A stretch of 64,000 nt of DNA, from contig JASJCQ010000011.1 of the NCBI GenBank assembly GCA_030065915.1, positions 1-64,000 on the forward strand, given 5' to 3'. Shown in pieces: positions 26,078 to 33,631 of the stretch (position 1 is the first letter of the stretch; the number at the start of each line of letters is the position of its first letter). This DNA is from Woeseiaceae bacterium. Lineage in GTDB: Bacteria; Pseudomonadota; Gammaproteobacteria; Steroidobacterales; Woeseiaceae. The position numbers and the translations under genes are program-made. The notes below the pieces were generated by a model. That model was not told the DNA's origin. It did not search any database and saw nothing but the letters and a program-made list of their open reading frames with translations.

Positions 26078-26722
26078 GTGGCTATCCGCGTTGCACTGAT
26101 CGACGACCAGACGCTGGTGCGCCAGGGCATCCGCGGGCTGCTCACCCTGTCCGACAAGGTCGAGGTCGTTGCCGAGGCCGATGATGGTGACGGCGCGATA
26201 GCGCTTGTCGAGAAGCACCAACCGGACGTTGTGTTGATGGACATGCGCATGCCGAGGATGTCCGGGGCCGAGGCCACCCGGGCGCTGGTCAGTGCCGGAC
26301 ACGATACGCCAGTCATCATCCTGACGACCTTCGACGATCACGAGCAGGTGCTCGAGGGGATACGCGCGGGTGCGAAAGGCTACCTGCTGAAAGACGTGTC
26401 ACTGGAAAACCTGATCCAGGCGATCGAGTCGGTCGCGAACGGCGAGACGATGATCCAGCCCGCGATCACCGAGGCACTGTTGAAGGGTCTGTCGCGGCAG
26501 GAATCGGAATTCGCGAGCAGCGCGATGCCTGAACCGCTGACGCCGCGTGAGACCGAAGTCATCCGCCTGATGGCCGGCGGCTACAGCAACCGCGAGATCG
26601 CGACGGCGCTGTCCAAGTCTGAAGGCACGATCAAGAACCACGTGTCCAACATCCTCGCGAAGCTTGGGGTACGCGACCGGACGCGTGCGGTGCTGAAGGC
26701 GATCGAACTGGGGGCGCTCTAG
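26078..26722 (+). CDS. NarL/LuxR-family response regulator
   Basis: 214 residues starting with GTG. The receiver domain has Asp9-Asp10 and the phospho-acceptor Asp55 (VVLMDMRMP) with the KGYLLKD loop. The C-terminal LuxR-type helix-turn-helix (about 150-208) contains LTPRETEVIRLMAGGYSNRE. It follows the DesK-like kinase by 3 bases. Its stop codon TAG is part of a repeated element (26721-26738). Confidence 0.92.
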   Translation: MAIRVALIDDQTLVRQGIRGLLTLSDKVEVVAEADDGDGAIALVEKHQPDVVLMDMRMPRMSGAEATRALVSAGHDTPVIILTTFDDHEQVLEGIRAGAKGYLLKDVSLENLIQAIESVANGETMIQPAITEALLKGLSRQESEFASSAMPEPLTPRETEVIRLMAGGYSNREIATALSKSEGTIKNHVSNILAKLGVRDRTRAVLKAIELGAL

Positions 26723-26874
26723 CCCGACTATCTCACCGATTCGTCGGCGAGGTCGGTCAGGCCGCTGCCTGCGCAAGGGATTTTCCGGTTGAGCGGAATA
26801 CCGGAGTGCAATTCCGAATGAGGAGAAGGCTTTGTGCAGGCCCGGGCCAGCGCAGCCGGTGAGATAGTCGGGCT
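26721..26874. repeat. Inverted pair of the AGCCCGACTATCTCACCG element
   Basis: AGCCCGACTATCTCACCG at 26721-26738 and its exact reverse complement at 26857-26874 bound a 154-base unit with no coding content. The left copy overlaps the TAG stop of the response regulator. A near-identical copy (one mismatch), preceded by GCGCAGC as in the right copy here, lies at 38708-38731 and overlaps the stop of the nitroreductase gene. The arrangement is MITE-like, but no flanking target duplication was identified. Confidence 0.65.
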
Positions 26875-26885
26875 GGCTTTCGCAG

Positions 26886-26914
26886 ACAAAAAAACAGGCA
26901 CGGTATCCGTGCCT
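26886..26914 (-). terminator. Intrinsic terminator of the Sel1-repeat gene
   Basis: A perfect 10-bp stem (26892-26901 with 26905-26914; arms ACAGGCACGG and CCGTGCCTGT, loop TAT). On the minus strand it is followed by a run of seven T. It lies 40 bases after the stop of the Sel1-repeat gene. Confidence 0.9.
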
Positions 26915-26953
26915 GTCATTCAGTCCTCTTTCGAACCGTATTGTTGTTGCTTG

Positions 26954-27571
26954 CTATTCGATACCTGCGTGCAGCGTTTCTTTCGGATGCGTCTCCATCC
27001 ATGCCGTTGCTTTCGCGGTTGCTGCCGTGATGTCCTCGGCCGACATCTTCTCGGCGAGTGCATCTCTTTTGACGACCGCGTCGAGATCGCCCAGCTGTGC
27101 GCCGATCTCGTACCACATGAAGCCTTCGATGACGTCTTTCTCAATGCCGATGCCGCGTGAGTTGACGTAGGCAAGACCGTTGACCGCCGGCAGGAATCCC
27201 TGCTCAGCAGACAGGCGATAGAGCCTTGCAGCCTCGACATCATTCATCGGTACGCCCCATCCGTTGGCGTGCATGACGCCCAGGTTGAACTGCGCGGGCG
27301 CGTAGCCACCTTCTGCAGACAGTCCGTACCACTTCAATGCTTGCGCATCGTCCATGTCAACGCCGAAACCGTTGGCGTACAGACGGCCGACGCAGAACTG
27401 TGCGACGGGATCGCCTTTCTCCGCATCCGGCATGCACATGTTGATGCAGGTGGCGTAGTCGCCGATGTTGTATGCCTCGATGCCTTTCTTGACTTCTTTG
27501 GCATCGCCGAACGCCGATGTCGCGAACAGCACAAGGACCATAACAAACAGCAGTTTGATGAATTTGCTCAT
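26954..27571 (-). CDS. Secreted Sel1-repeat protein
   Basis: 205 residues with a signal peptide (about 1-22, ending TSAFG) and three to four Sel1-like repeats (for example KGDPVAQFCVGRLYANGFGV and GYAPAQFNLGVMHANGWGV). These alpha-solenoids mediate protein-protein contacts in the periplasm. A strong GGGAGGG lies 7 bases before the ATG at 27571, so the ATG two codons upstream is not used. It is convergent with the NarL-type regulator, and a terminator follows it. Confidence 0.85.
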   Translation of the reverse strand: MSKFIKLLFVMVLVLFATSAFGDAKEVKKGIEAYNIGDYATCINMCMPDAEKGDPVAQFCVGRLYANGFGVDMDDAQALKWYGLSAEGGYAPAQFNLGVMHANGWGVPMNDVEAARLYRLSAEQGFLPAVNGLAYVNSRGIGIEKDVIEGFMWYEIGAQLGDLDAVVKRDALAEKMSAEDITAATAKATAWMETHPKETLHAGIE

Positions 27572-27803
27572 AAACATGCCCTCCCTTACTTAGCGCGGCC
27601 AAAGGTAGGGCCGCAGCCTCGTTACATTGGGGCAGTCGGCCCTGTTTTGTTCAATCGGGATTAGTACCTAATCTTTCAGTTGAAACCGAAATGGGCGGCT
27701 TGTTTCGGCGGGGCGCGCGCCAGACGACCATGCCGGTACGCGGGAACCCATCGTCGCAGCAAATGGTCGAATGTCTGCCACATGCTAGACTGGCCAGACA
27801 GTT

Positions 27804-29360
27804 ATGCGAATAAAGCAAGAACAAAGCATTCGCGCTGCCAAGAGCCTATTTCTGATCCTGCTTGTCGTTGCCGGCCTCTCGGCCTGCTCGGGCGACAAGG
27901 AGCCTGATGCGGAAAAGCCGGTTGAAGCGGAGACGGTCTCCGAGCCTGTTGCCGAGACGCCGACGATCCAGGATGTGCTGCCGATGTCGTATGGCGAGAT
28001 GTGGGCGCCGTGGACGGGCGACTTCGACGGCATGGTCGAACGCCGCACGATCCGTGTCGTCACGCCATACGGCGGCTACATGTATTACTTCGAGGACGGC
28101 ATGCCCAGGGGCGCGGCCTGGGAGCTGGCCAATCGGCTCGAAGATCACCTTAACGAAGCGCTGGGCCGCCGGAACGTCCGCGTGTTCGTCGTCGTCATTC
28201 CGCTGAGTCGCGACCGGCTGATCCCTGCGGTGCTCGAAGGCCATGCCGACATCATTGCGGCCGACCTCACGGTTACCGGCATGCGTAGCCAGCAGGTCGC
28301 ATTCACTCGGCCGTTGCTCAAGGACATCAACGAGGTCGTCGTCACGGGCGCCGACATCGACGACATCGCGACGCTGGACGATATCGCCGGCCGGGAGATT
28401 CACGTGCGTCGCTCCAGCAGCTACTTCGAGCACCTGCAGGCACTGTCGGCGTCGATGCAGGAGAGGGATCTCGAGCCACCGACGATTGTCGAGCTCGACG
28501 AACTGCTGGAAACCGAGGACATCATGGACATGCTCAACGCCGGCATGATCGATATGACGGTGCTCGATGACTACAAGGCCGGCTTCTGGTCAGAGGTGTT
28601 CCCGAATGTTGCCGTACGGGACGATCTCGTCATCAACGAAGGCGGCTCGATCGCGTGGGTCACGCGCAAGGACAGCCCGGCGCTGATGAACCGATTGAAC
28701 TCGTTCCTCGCCAGATACGGGCGCGGCACGCTGATCGGCAACGACACGTACAATCGCTACCTCAAGGACGCCCATGACCTGCGCTGCACGCGGACGATCA
28801 CCGACAGCGATCGGCTGCAGGCGCTGGCCGAGACCTTCAAGGAATATGCCGATCGTTACGATTTCGACTGGTTGAAGCTGGTCGCACAGGCGTTCCAGGA
28901 GTCAGGGCTCCGGCAGGACCGAAGGAGCAGTGCCGGCGCCATCGGCATCATGCAGATTAAACCGACTACCGCGGCTGACCCGAACGTCGGCATCGACGAC
29001 GTGACGACCGTCGACAGCAATGTCCACGCCGGCGCGAAGTACATGCGTTTCCTGTCGGACCGGTATTTCTCAGCACCAACTTTAACCGACCTCGATCGCT
29101 GGCTCTTGACCCTCGCCGCGTACAATGCGGGCCCGACGCGACTGATCCGAATACGCGAGGAGGCGCGCGACAAGGGCTACGACCCGAATGCGTGGTTCAA
29201 CAACGTCGAGATCATCGCGGCGCGGCGCATCGGGCGTGAGACTCCGCAATACGTCAGCAATATCTTCAAGTACTACAGCGGCTACCAGATGGCGCTCGCG
29301 AAGATCGACGAGAGCCAGCGCAGGCATGGCGAGCTGCTCGGAGCCTGCAGCGACACGTGA
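27804..29360 (+). CDS. mltF: MltF-like lytic murein transglycosylase (SBP_bac_3 + SLT)
   Basis: 518 residues. The lipobox-like VAGLSAC (Cys28) suggests outer-membrane lipoprotein processing. A periplasmic solute-binding type-3 domain (about 80-325) precedes an SLT domain (about 345-480) with the catalytic Glu366 in QAFQESGLRQ and the GAIGIMQIKP and LAAYNAGPTR motifs. This is the MltF architecture; it cleaves peptidoglycan to 1,6-anhydro-muropeptides, with the N-terminal domain as an allosteric ligand sensor. Length matches the family. It is monocistronic. Confidence 0.88.
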   Translation: MRIKQEQSIRAAKSLFLILLVVAGLSACSGDKEPDAEKPVEAETVSEPVAETPTIQDVLPMSYGEMWAPWTGDFDGMVERRTIRVVTPYGGYMYYFEDGMPRGAAWELANRLEDHLNEALGRRNVRVFVVVIPLSRDRLIPAVLEGHADIIAADLTVTGMRSQQVAFTRPLLKDINEVVVTGADIDDIATLDDIAGREIHVRRSSSYFEHLQALSASMQERDLEPPTIVELDELLETEDIMDMLNAGMIDMTVLDDYKAGFWSEVFPNVAVRDDLVINEGGSIAWVTRKDSPALMNRLNSFLARYGRGTLIGNDTYNRYLKDAHDLRCTRTITDSDRLQALAETFKEYADRYDFDWLKLVAQAFQESGLRQDRRSSAGAIGIMQIKPTTAADPNVGIDDVTTVDSNVHAGAKYMRFLSDRYFSAPTLTDLDRWLLTLAAYNAGPTRLIRIREEARDKGYDPNAWFNNVEIIAARRIGRETPQYVSNIFKYYSGYQMALAKIDESQRRHGELLGACSDT

Positions 29361-29897
29361 TCGGGGTTGACAGTGGCATCATCGGTAAAATCGCCTAAAA
29401 TCCACAAAATAGCGGCTAAAATGGCCTATTTATCGCGATTTCCTATAAAAGTGCCACTTTTTCCAGCTTCTCGAAGAAACTTCCTTTGCGGACACACCGT
29501 CCTGTCTGTCCTTAAGTTCGGGAAAATAGTCGGTAAAAAGCGGCAATTTCAGAAAAAATCCGATAAATCTCGTCTCTGAGCGTGTCGTGGCCCTCTCCTG
29601 CAGGCGCTTGCGGGCGCCTGAACACCTGGATTTCGCAAGACTTCACGGTGGAAACCCCGGAACTTCACGAAAAGTCCGTGAAAGTTGCCGTTTATGGCGA
29701 GATTTTGCAGCGAAAACGTTGAATTTTCGAGAAACTCGACATTTCCGACAGAATTGAGTCTGGAGACGAAACGGGCTGCGTGAAAAAGTCTCTCCTGAGC
29801 CTCAAGAAAATCCAATCGCGGCCGATCCTAGTAATAAGTTAAGTCCGGTTCGGTCCGGAGCCAACAATGCCGGTCATCTGGTAGCAGGAGCAGGCTG
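29361..29897. other. 537-base AT-richer gene-free stretch
   Basis: The region between MltF and the FimV/MshK-like gene is distinctly AT-richer than its neighbours. 29385-29440 has TAAAAT or AAAAT every 9-12 bases (GGTAAAATCGCC, CTAAAATCC, ACAAAATAG, CTAAAATGG), and AAAATCC/GAAAA-type runs continue to about 29720. The frames here are short and lack ribosome-binding sites or family features. The last 60 bases must hold the promoter and start signal (AGGAG) of the downstream gene. It may be a regulatory or transferred segment. Confidence 0.5.
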
Positions 29898-31022
29898 ATG
29901 TATATAAGGCTTTTTGCAGTAGCCCTCGCGACTCTCGTAATCGCGCAGTTATCTATGGCCCAGGGGAGCAGCCCTGGCGCCGGCGATTCTCAGCAGTACC
30001 GGCTGTCCGGCGTATTGGTCTCCGACAAGCGCAAGACCGCACTATTAAATGGGCGTCTCGTTCACGAGGGCGCCAACGTTGGCGGGGCAATCATCGAGTC
30101 CATCGATGCCAGGGAAATACAGGTTCGATTCGGTACAGTCCGGCAACGCGTCAGGATCGGCGGTTCGTTTACGGCCGGGCCTTCGGGCAAAGAAGATCGG
30201 GCCATGATGGTGGTGCGGCGCTCCGCACCCGTCAATGAGCGCCTGGCTAACACGTCCGGCGATAGAGCGCGCGCCGCTCCCAAACTCGAAGACAGTAGTC
30301 GCAGCTACAGCGTATCCGTCCGCCGTTCATCCCCTGTGCATAGCGCCGCAAGCCCATCGCAGGTCGCGCATGTGGTCGCAAGAGGTGAGACTTTGTCCGG
30401 CATAGCGCTGCACTACCGACCGGACGGCATCACGATCAACCAGATGATGCTCGCTCTGTTCGAGGCCAATCCGACGGCGTTCAGCGGCAACATCAACAGG
30501 CTGAGCGCCGGCGCTACCTTGTACATACCGGACAGTAGTGAAGCTGGCGGCCATTCTGTGTCTGCTGCGATGGCCGAGGTGACGCGTCAGAACGAAGACT
30601 GGCGTCAGGGCTCAGCTGGTACTGTGGTTCAGTTGGCGAGCACCGGTCCGCCCATCGACGAAGCGGTGGAGGCAAGGAACGATACGTACGGACCCGTTCG
30701 ACGCGGTGACACGCTGTCAGACATTGCGCTCGATCTTAGTCGCGTACGGGACGATTTCAGCGCTGACCAGTTGATGATCGCCCTGTACCGGACGAACCCG
30801 CATGCGTTTGGCCGCAGCATCGGCGTCGTCTTCGAGGGGGCCGTGCTTCAGCTGCCAGACAATACCGTCATTGCCTCGCTGACCCCGGCGGACGCAGCCG
30901 CTGAAGTTCACCGGCAGATGTCGATTGCGCGCGCCGGTGGCGACAGCTCAAACCCTGTTTTCGATATCGAGACCGTAGTTTCGGCTGAGGATCATGAGCT
31001 CCTGAAAGCTCAATACTGGTGA
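29898..31022 (+). CDS. Secreted FimV/MshK-like protein with two LysM-type repeats
   Basis: 374 residues with a signal peptide (1-21). The N-terminal part (about 33-90) contains KTALLNGRLVHEGANVG and later RFGTVRQ, which resembles the MshK/PilP-like pilus biogenesis domain. Two FimV-type LysM-like repeats follow (about 155-212 and 262-320), each of the form V-xx-G-[ED]-T-L-S-x-I-A with NPxAF and a final LPD/IPD. FimV binds peptidoglycan and organises type IV pili and polar complexes. The start ATG has AGGAG 7 bases upstream. No other pilus genes are nearby, but the ATPase-FHA gene at 31898 could be related. Confidence 0.72.
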   Translation: MYIRLFAVALATLVIAQLSMAQGSSPGAGDSQQYRLSGVLVSDKRKTALLNGRLVHEGANVGGAIIESIDAREIQVRFGTVRQRVRIGGSFTAGPSGKEDRAMMVVRRSAPVNERLANTSGDRARAAPKLEDSSRSYSVSVRRSSPVHSAASPSQVAHVVARGETLSGIALHYRPDGITINQMMLALFEANPTAFSGNINRLSAGATLYIPDSSEAGGHSVSAAMAEVTRQNEDWRQGSAGTVVQLASTGPPIDEAVEARNDTYGPVRRGDTLSDIALDLSRVRDDFSADQLMIALYRTNPHAFGRSIGVVFEGAVLQLPDNTVIASLTPADAAAEVHRQMSIARAGGDSSNPVFDIETVVSAEDHELLKAQYW

Positions 31023-31112
31023 CCAGACCAATCGCCCACAATGAGACACGCTTACACGTCGCGCACCGGTAGCTCGCGCTAGGATTGCGTTTGGTTGCGA
31101 ATGGCTGTGACT

Positions 31113-31841
31113 ATGAAACGCATTGTTAGCCTGCTACTAGTGTTGGCGGGCGCACAGGCTACTGCTGACGTTTATCGCTGCACCGGCGAGGACGGCTCTG
31201 TGACGTTTTCGCAGACGCCTTGCTCCAATGCTGCGGAACTCGTTTCCGTCGAGACGGGCACGTCTGCCACAGCTACGTCGAAGAACTGCAAGCACGCGGG
31301 ACATTTCTCCGATGCCGTTGCGCGGTTGATGCGCCAGGGCATGGACAAATCAGACCTGCTGGATCAGTTTGGCGGGGCGGACGCATTCAGTCGCGACTCG
31401 ATGCGTCTCGTCAACTACGTGTACCAGTTCAAGAGCGCACAGAGCATGTCGCGGGAACGCATCGTCTCGCTGACGACGACGCAGTGCGAGGCCGGCACGC
31501 TGGGCAATGTCGGTTGCAGTGCGCTGCCCGAGAAGTACACGCAAGCGGGCGGTGGCTGCAGCAGCCGTTTCTCGCCCGGCACCGCGGCCCCGCAGGCCTT
31601 CACGTTCGGCGCGGCCAACGCGGCAAGAGCCAAGAGAGACCGCGAGATGCACGAGAAAACCGCGGAGCAAGGCAGGAAGATGGCGGAACAGCGTGAAAAG
31701 GATCGCAGGATCGACGCGTGCCGCGCGGAGTTTCAGACCCGTATCGACCAGATCCAGGCGCAGATGCGCATGGGCTCAGATCCGAGCCGGCATCGGGTCG
31801 AACTGCAGCGACTGCAGCGCAAGATGGGCGAGTGCCGCTAG
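31113..31841 (+). CDS. DUF4124-type secreted protein
   Basis: 242 residues with a signal peptide (about 1-18, ending QATA). The mature start VYRCTGEDGSVTFSQTPC is the DUF4124 signature found in many gammaproteobacterial periplasmic proteins of unknown role. The middle has several Cys residues, and the C-terminus (about 175-242) is a charged helical, coiled-coil-like tail with many Lys, Arg and Glu. The ATG at 31113 is chosen because it heads the signal peptide; in-frame ATGs at 31095 and 31101 are alternatives. It may be cotranscribed with the FimV-like gene 90 bases upstream. Confidence 0.72.
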   Translation: MKRIVSLLLVLAGAQATADVYRCTGEDGSVTFSQTPCSNAAELVSVETGTSATATSKNCKHAGHFSDAVARLMRQGMDKSDLLDQFGGADAFSRDSMRLVNYVYQFKSAQSMSRERIVSLTTTQCEAGTLGNVGCSALPEKYTQAGGGCSSRFSPGTAAPQAFTFGAANAARAKRDREMHEKTAEQGRKMAEQREKDRRIDACRAEFQTRIDQIQAQMRMGSDPSRHRVELQRLQRKMGECR

Positions 31842-31897
31842 CGCGGTCGAATCGTTAATCGAGCGCCGGGCGATGACCCGCGTGCCAAGACTGAGAA

Positions 31898-33124
31898 CTA
31901 ACTGCTCTTGTCGAGCGTCGTGTCCCTGACGACGTAGAGCGTCGCGTCTGACTTGCTTTGACGCATATCGTCCAGCGTCTTCATACGGCTGGTGTCACCT
32001 TGATCGACACCAATATGGTCTTCGGCGCCTTCCGGTGCGTTGACGACCTTCAGCCGGAAGCTCGAGATCGCAAGAATGTCGTCGCTCCGAAGGAGCGTGC
32101 TTTTGACGAGACGCGAATTGACCGAGGTTCCGTTCGCGCTGTTCAGGTCGGCGATAACCAGCGCATCCGAGTACAGCAGTAACAGCGCGTGAAACTTGCT
32201 GACACGCTCGTCCTGAATCTGGATGTCGGCGAGGCTGGACCGGCCGATCGTTATTTTCTTATCGCTGAGCTCGTATTCGGCGACGACATCTCCGTTCTGG
32301 CTGACAATCAGCTTCGGCTTCGAGCGCTTCTTCTGCGCGACCGTGTGTGACTTCTCAATGTCGACCAGCGTCGCCGGGAACGATACGGCCTGCTGCAGCG
32401 TCCCGCGCGCTATCCTGCAGAGTTGACCTGGGTTGCCTCCGGAGAGTTCATGCATCCGATCGCAGACGTCGATAGGCAGTATCGAGTCCGGCTGGTTGAC
32501 GTCGCAGGCCTCGAGGCGACCGTGAAGGTACAGCATCGATTCGTGGGGCGTCAGGGGTTCGAGTTCGTAGATGGACTCGATTCGGTCGGCAAGTGCCTTC
32601 ATGCTGCTCAGGTCGAGGAGCTTGCGAGAGTCGATCGTGCCGGTGACGACTATCCGCAAGGCGTACTGGCCCTGGAACGTAATGCCGGCCAGCAGACACA
32701 GTGTACGAAGTGCCGCCGGGCGCATACGCTCGAGATTCTCGACAATGATGACCGGAGGTTGCACGACTCTCGTCTGCTGGACTGCGAAGACGTTGACCAT
32801 CTTCAAGAGGTCGTCGGCGGATTCGAGCTCGGCCTGGTAACCGAACTGTTTGAGAATGTTGGTGAGCAGTTGCTCAGAGGTCTGTCCGGCACCGTCGGTC
32901 ATTGCTACGGCGATGTCGCGGCGAAGCAGTGACCGGAAGCGGTCGATGACCGTGGTCTTGCCGGATGACTCGGGCCCGATCAGCGCCCGGACGCCGTAAG
33001 TATCCTTAACAATGGACAGCAGGTAGCTGACTGCGCTCTGCTGCGTTTGCAGCGGCACAACGGTCCGCGTCTCGCTCTGTTTCCCGAAGGCTCGCTCCGG
33101 GAACCAGGTGGTGATTTCAGGCAT
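31898..33124 (-). CDS. ExeA/GspA-type ATPase with C-terminal FHA domain
   Basis: 408 residues, cytoplasmic. An AAA ATPase domain (about 25-265) has Walker A GPESSGKTT, Walker B PPVIIVENLE and an arginine-rich second half, like the ATPase domains of ExeA/GspA or TniB-like proteins. An FHA domain (about 275-365) has the phosphothreonine-binding signature IGRSSLADIQI...VSKFHA...NSANGTSVN. FHA modules recruit Thr-phosphorylated partners, so the ATPase may be targeted by a Ser/Thr kinase signal; no kinase gene is in the window. It is convergent with the DUF4124 gene. Confidence 0.78.
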   Translation of the reverse strand: MPEITTWFPERAFGKQSETRTVVPLQTQQSAVSYLLSIVKDTYGVRALIGPESSGKTTVIDRFRSLLRRDIAVAMTDGAGQTSEQLLTNILKQFGYQAELESADDLLKMVNVFAVQQTRVVQPPVIIVENLERMRPAALRTLCLLAGITFQGQYALRIVVTGTIDSRKLLDLSSMKALADRIESIYELEPLTPHESMLYLHGRLEACDVNQPDSILPIDVCDRMHELSGGNPGQLCRIARGTLQQAVSFPATLVDIEKSHTVAQKKRSKPKLIVSQNGDVVAEYELSDKKITIGRSSLADIQIQDERVSKFHALLLLYSDALVIADLNSANGTSVNSRLVKSTLLRSDDILAISSFRLKVVNAPEGAEDHIGVDQGDTSRMKTLDDMRQSKSDATLYVVRDTTLDKSS

Positions 33125-33631
33125 AACTTGTCACTTCCAGTCAGGCCGTCCCTGGGTTCATTCGTCCAGGCATCGCTTGCGAGCTTCGCCTGTATGCCCC
33201 GCCCTCCTGGCAGGACCCTGCGCTTCTGCGTAGCTATCGGCCGAACGGCTGACGTCTTGAGTGTTCGCCGCCGGTCCCTTCAGTCTCTAACGGACTCTAG
33301 AAAGCCATACGGGCTTACCATGCCACGAAGCGCTGTGAAGGTGACTGTCCGCATTTTGCGACAGTCCCTGTGACATAACGTGCGGGTGCGTCACTGCCGA
33401 TCCCGGAACCGCCGTGTGGACAGGGAAAATACCGAGGGATTCCAAGGCATTGTGCGTGGGGCAGACGACAGGCGGGGTGAGGTTGGCCGGCAATTGGGCG
33501 AGGCACTCTCTTCGGTATCGTGTTGTGTTTTGCCGGCAAGACCTGCGCGACCGGCCTCAGGCAGCGCAAAAAAAACCGCCCTGCGCAGGAGCGCGGGGCG
33601 GTCGTCAGTGTTTCGTGCGACGCCTAAGTCA
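33125..33631. other. 507-base gene-free stretch between minus-strand genes
   Basis: This stretch lies upstream of the ATPase-FHA gene and downstream of the DUF305 gene, both on the minus strand. It is GC-rich, with several short potential stems (for example around 33155-33230), but I recognise no riboswitch, repeat or gene. The left part must hold the ATPase-FHA promoter; the right end has the terminator at 33567-33603. Confidence 0.4.
33567..33603 (-). terminator. Intrinsic terminator of the DUF305-LVIVD gene
   Basis: A stem formed by ACCGCCCTGCGC (33575-33586) and GCGCGGGGCGGT (33591-33602), with one G-T pair and an AGGA loop, lies about 30 bases after the stop. On the minus strand it is followed by a run of eight T (A-run 33568-33575). 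Confidence 0.85.

Noticed and set aside
33125-33330. Possible riboswitch upstream of the ATPase-FHA gene
   Set aside because: I looked for c-di-GMP and other known aptamer cores in the GC-rich leader; stems are possible but no conserved core was found.
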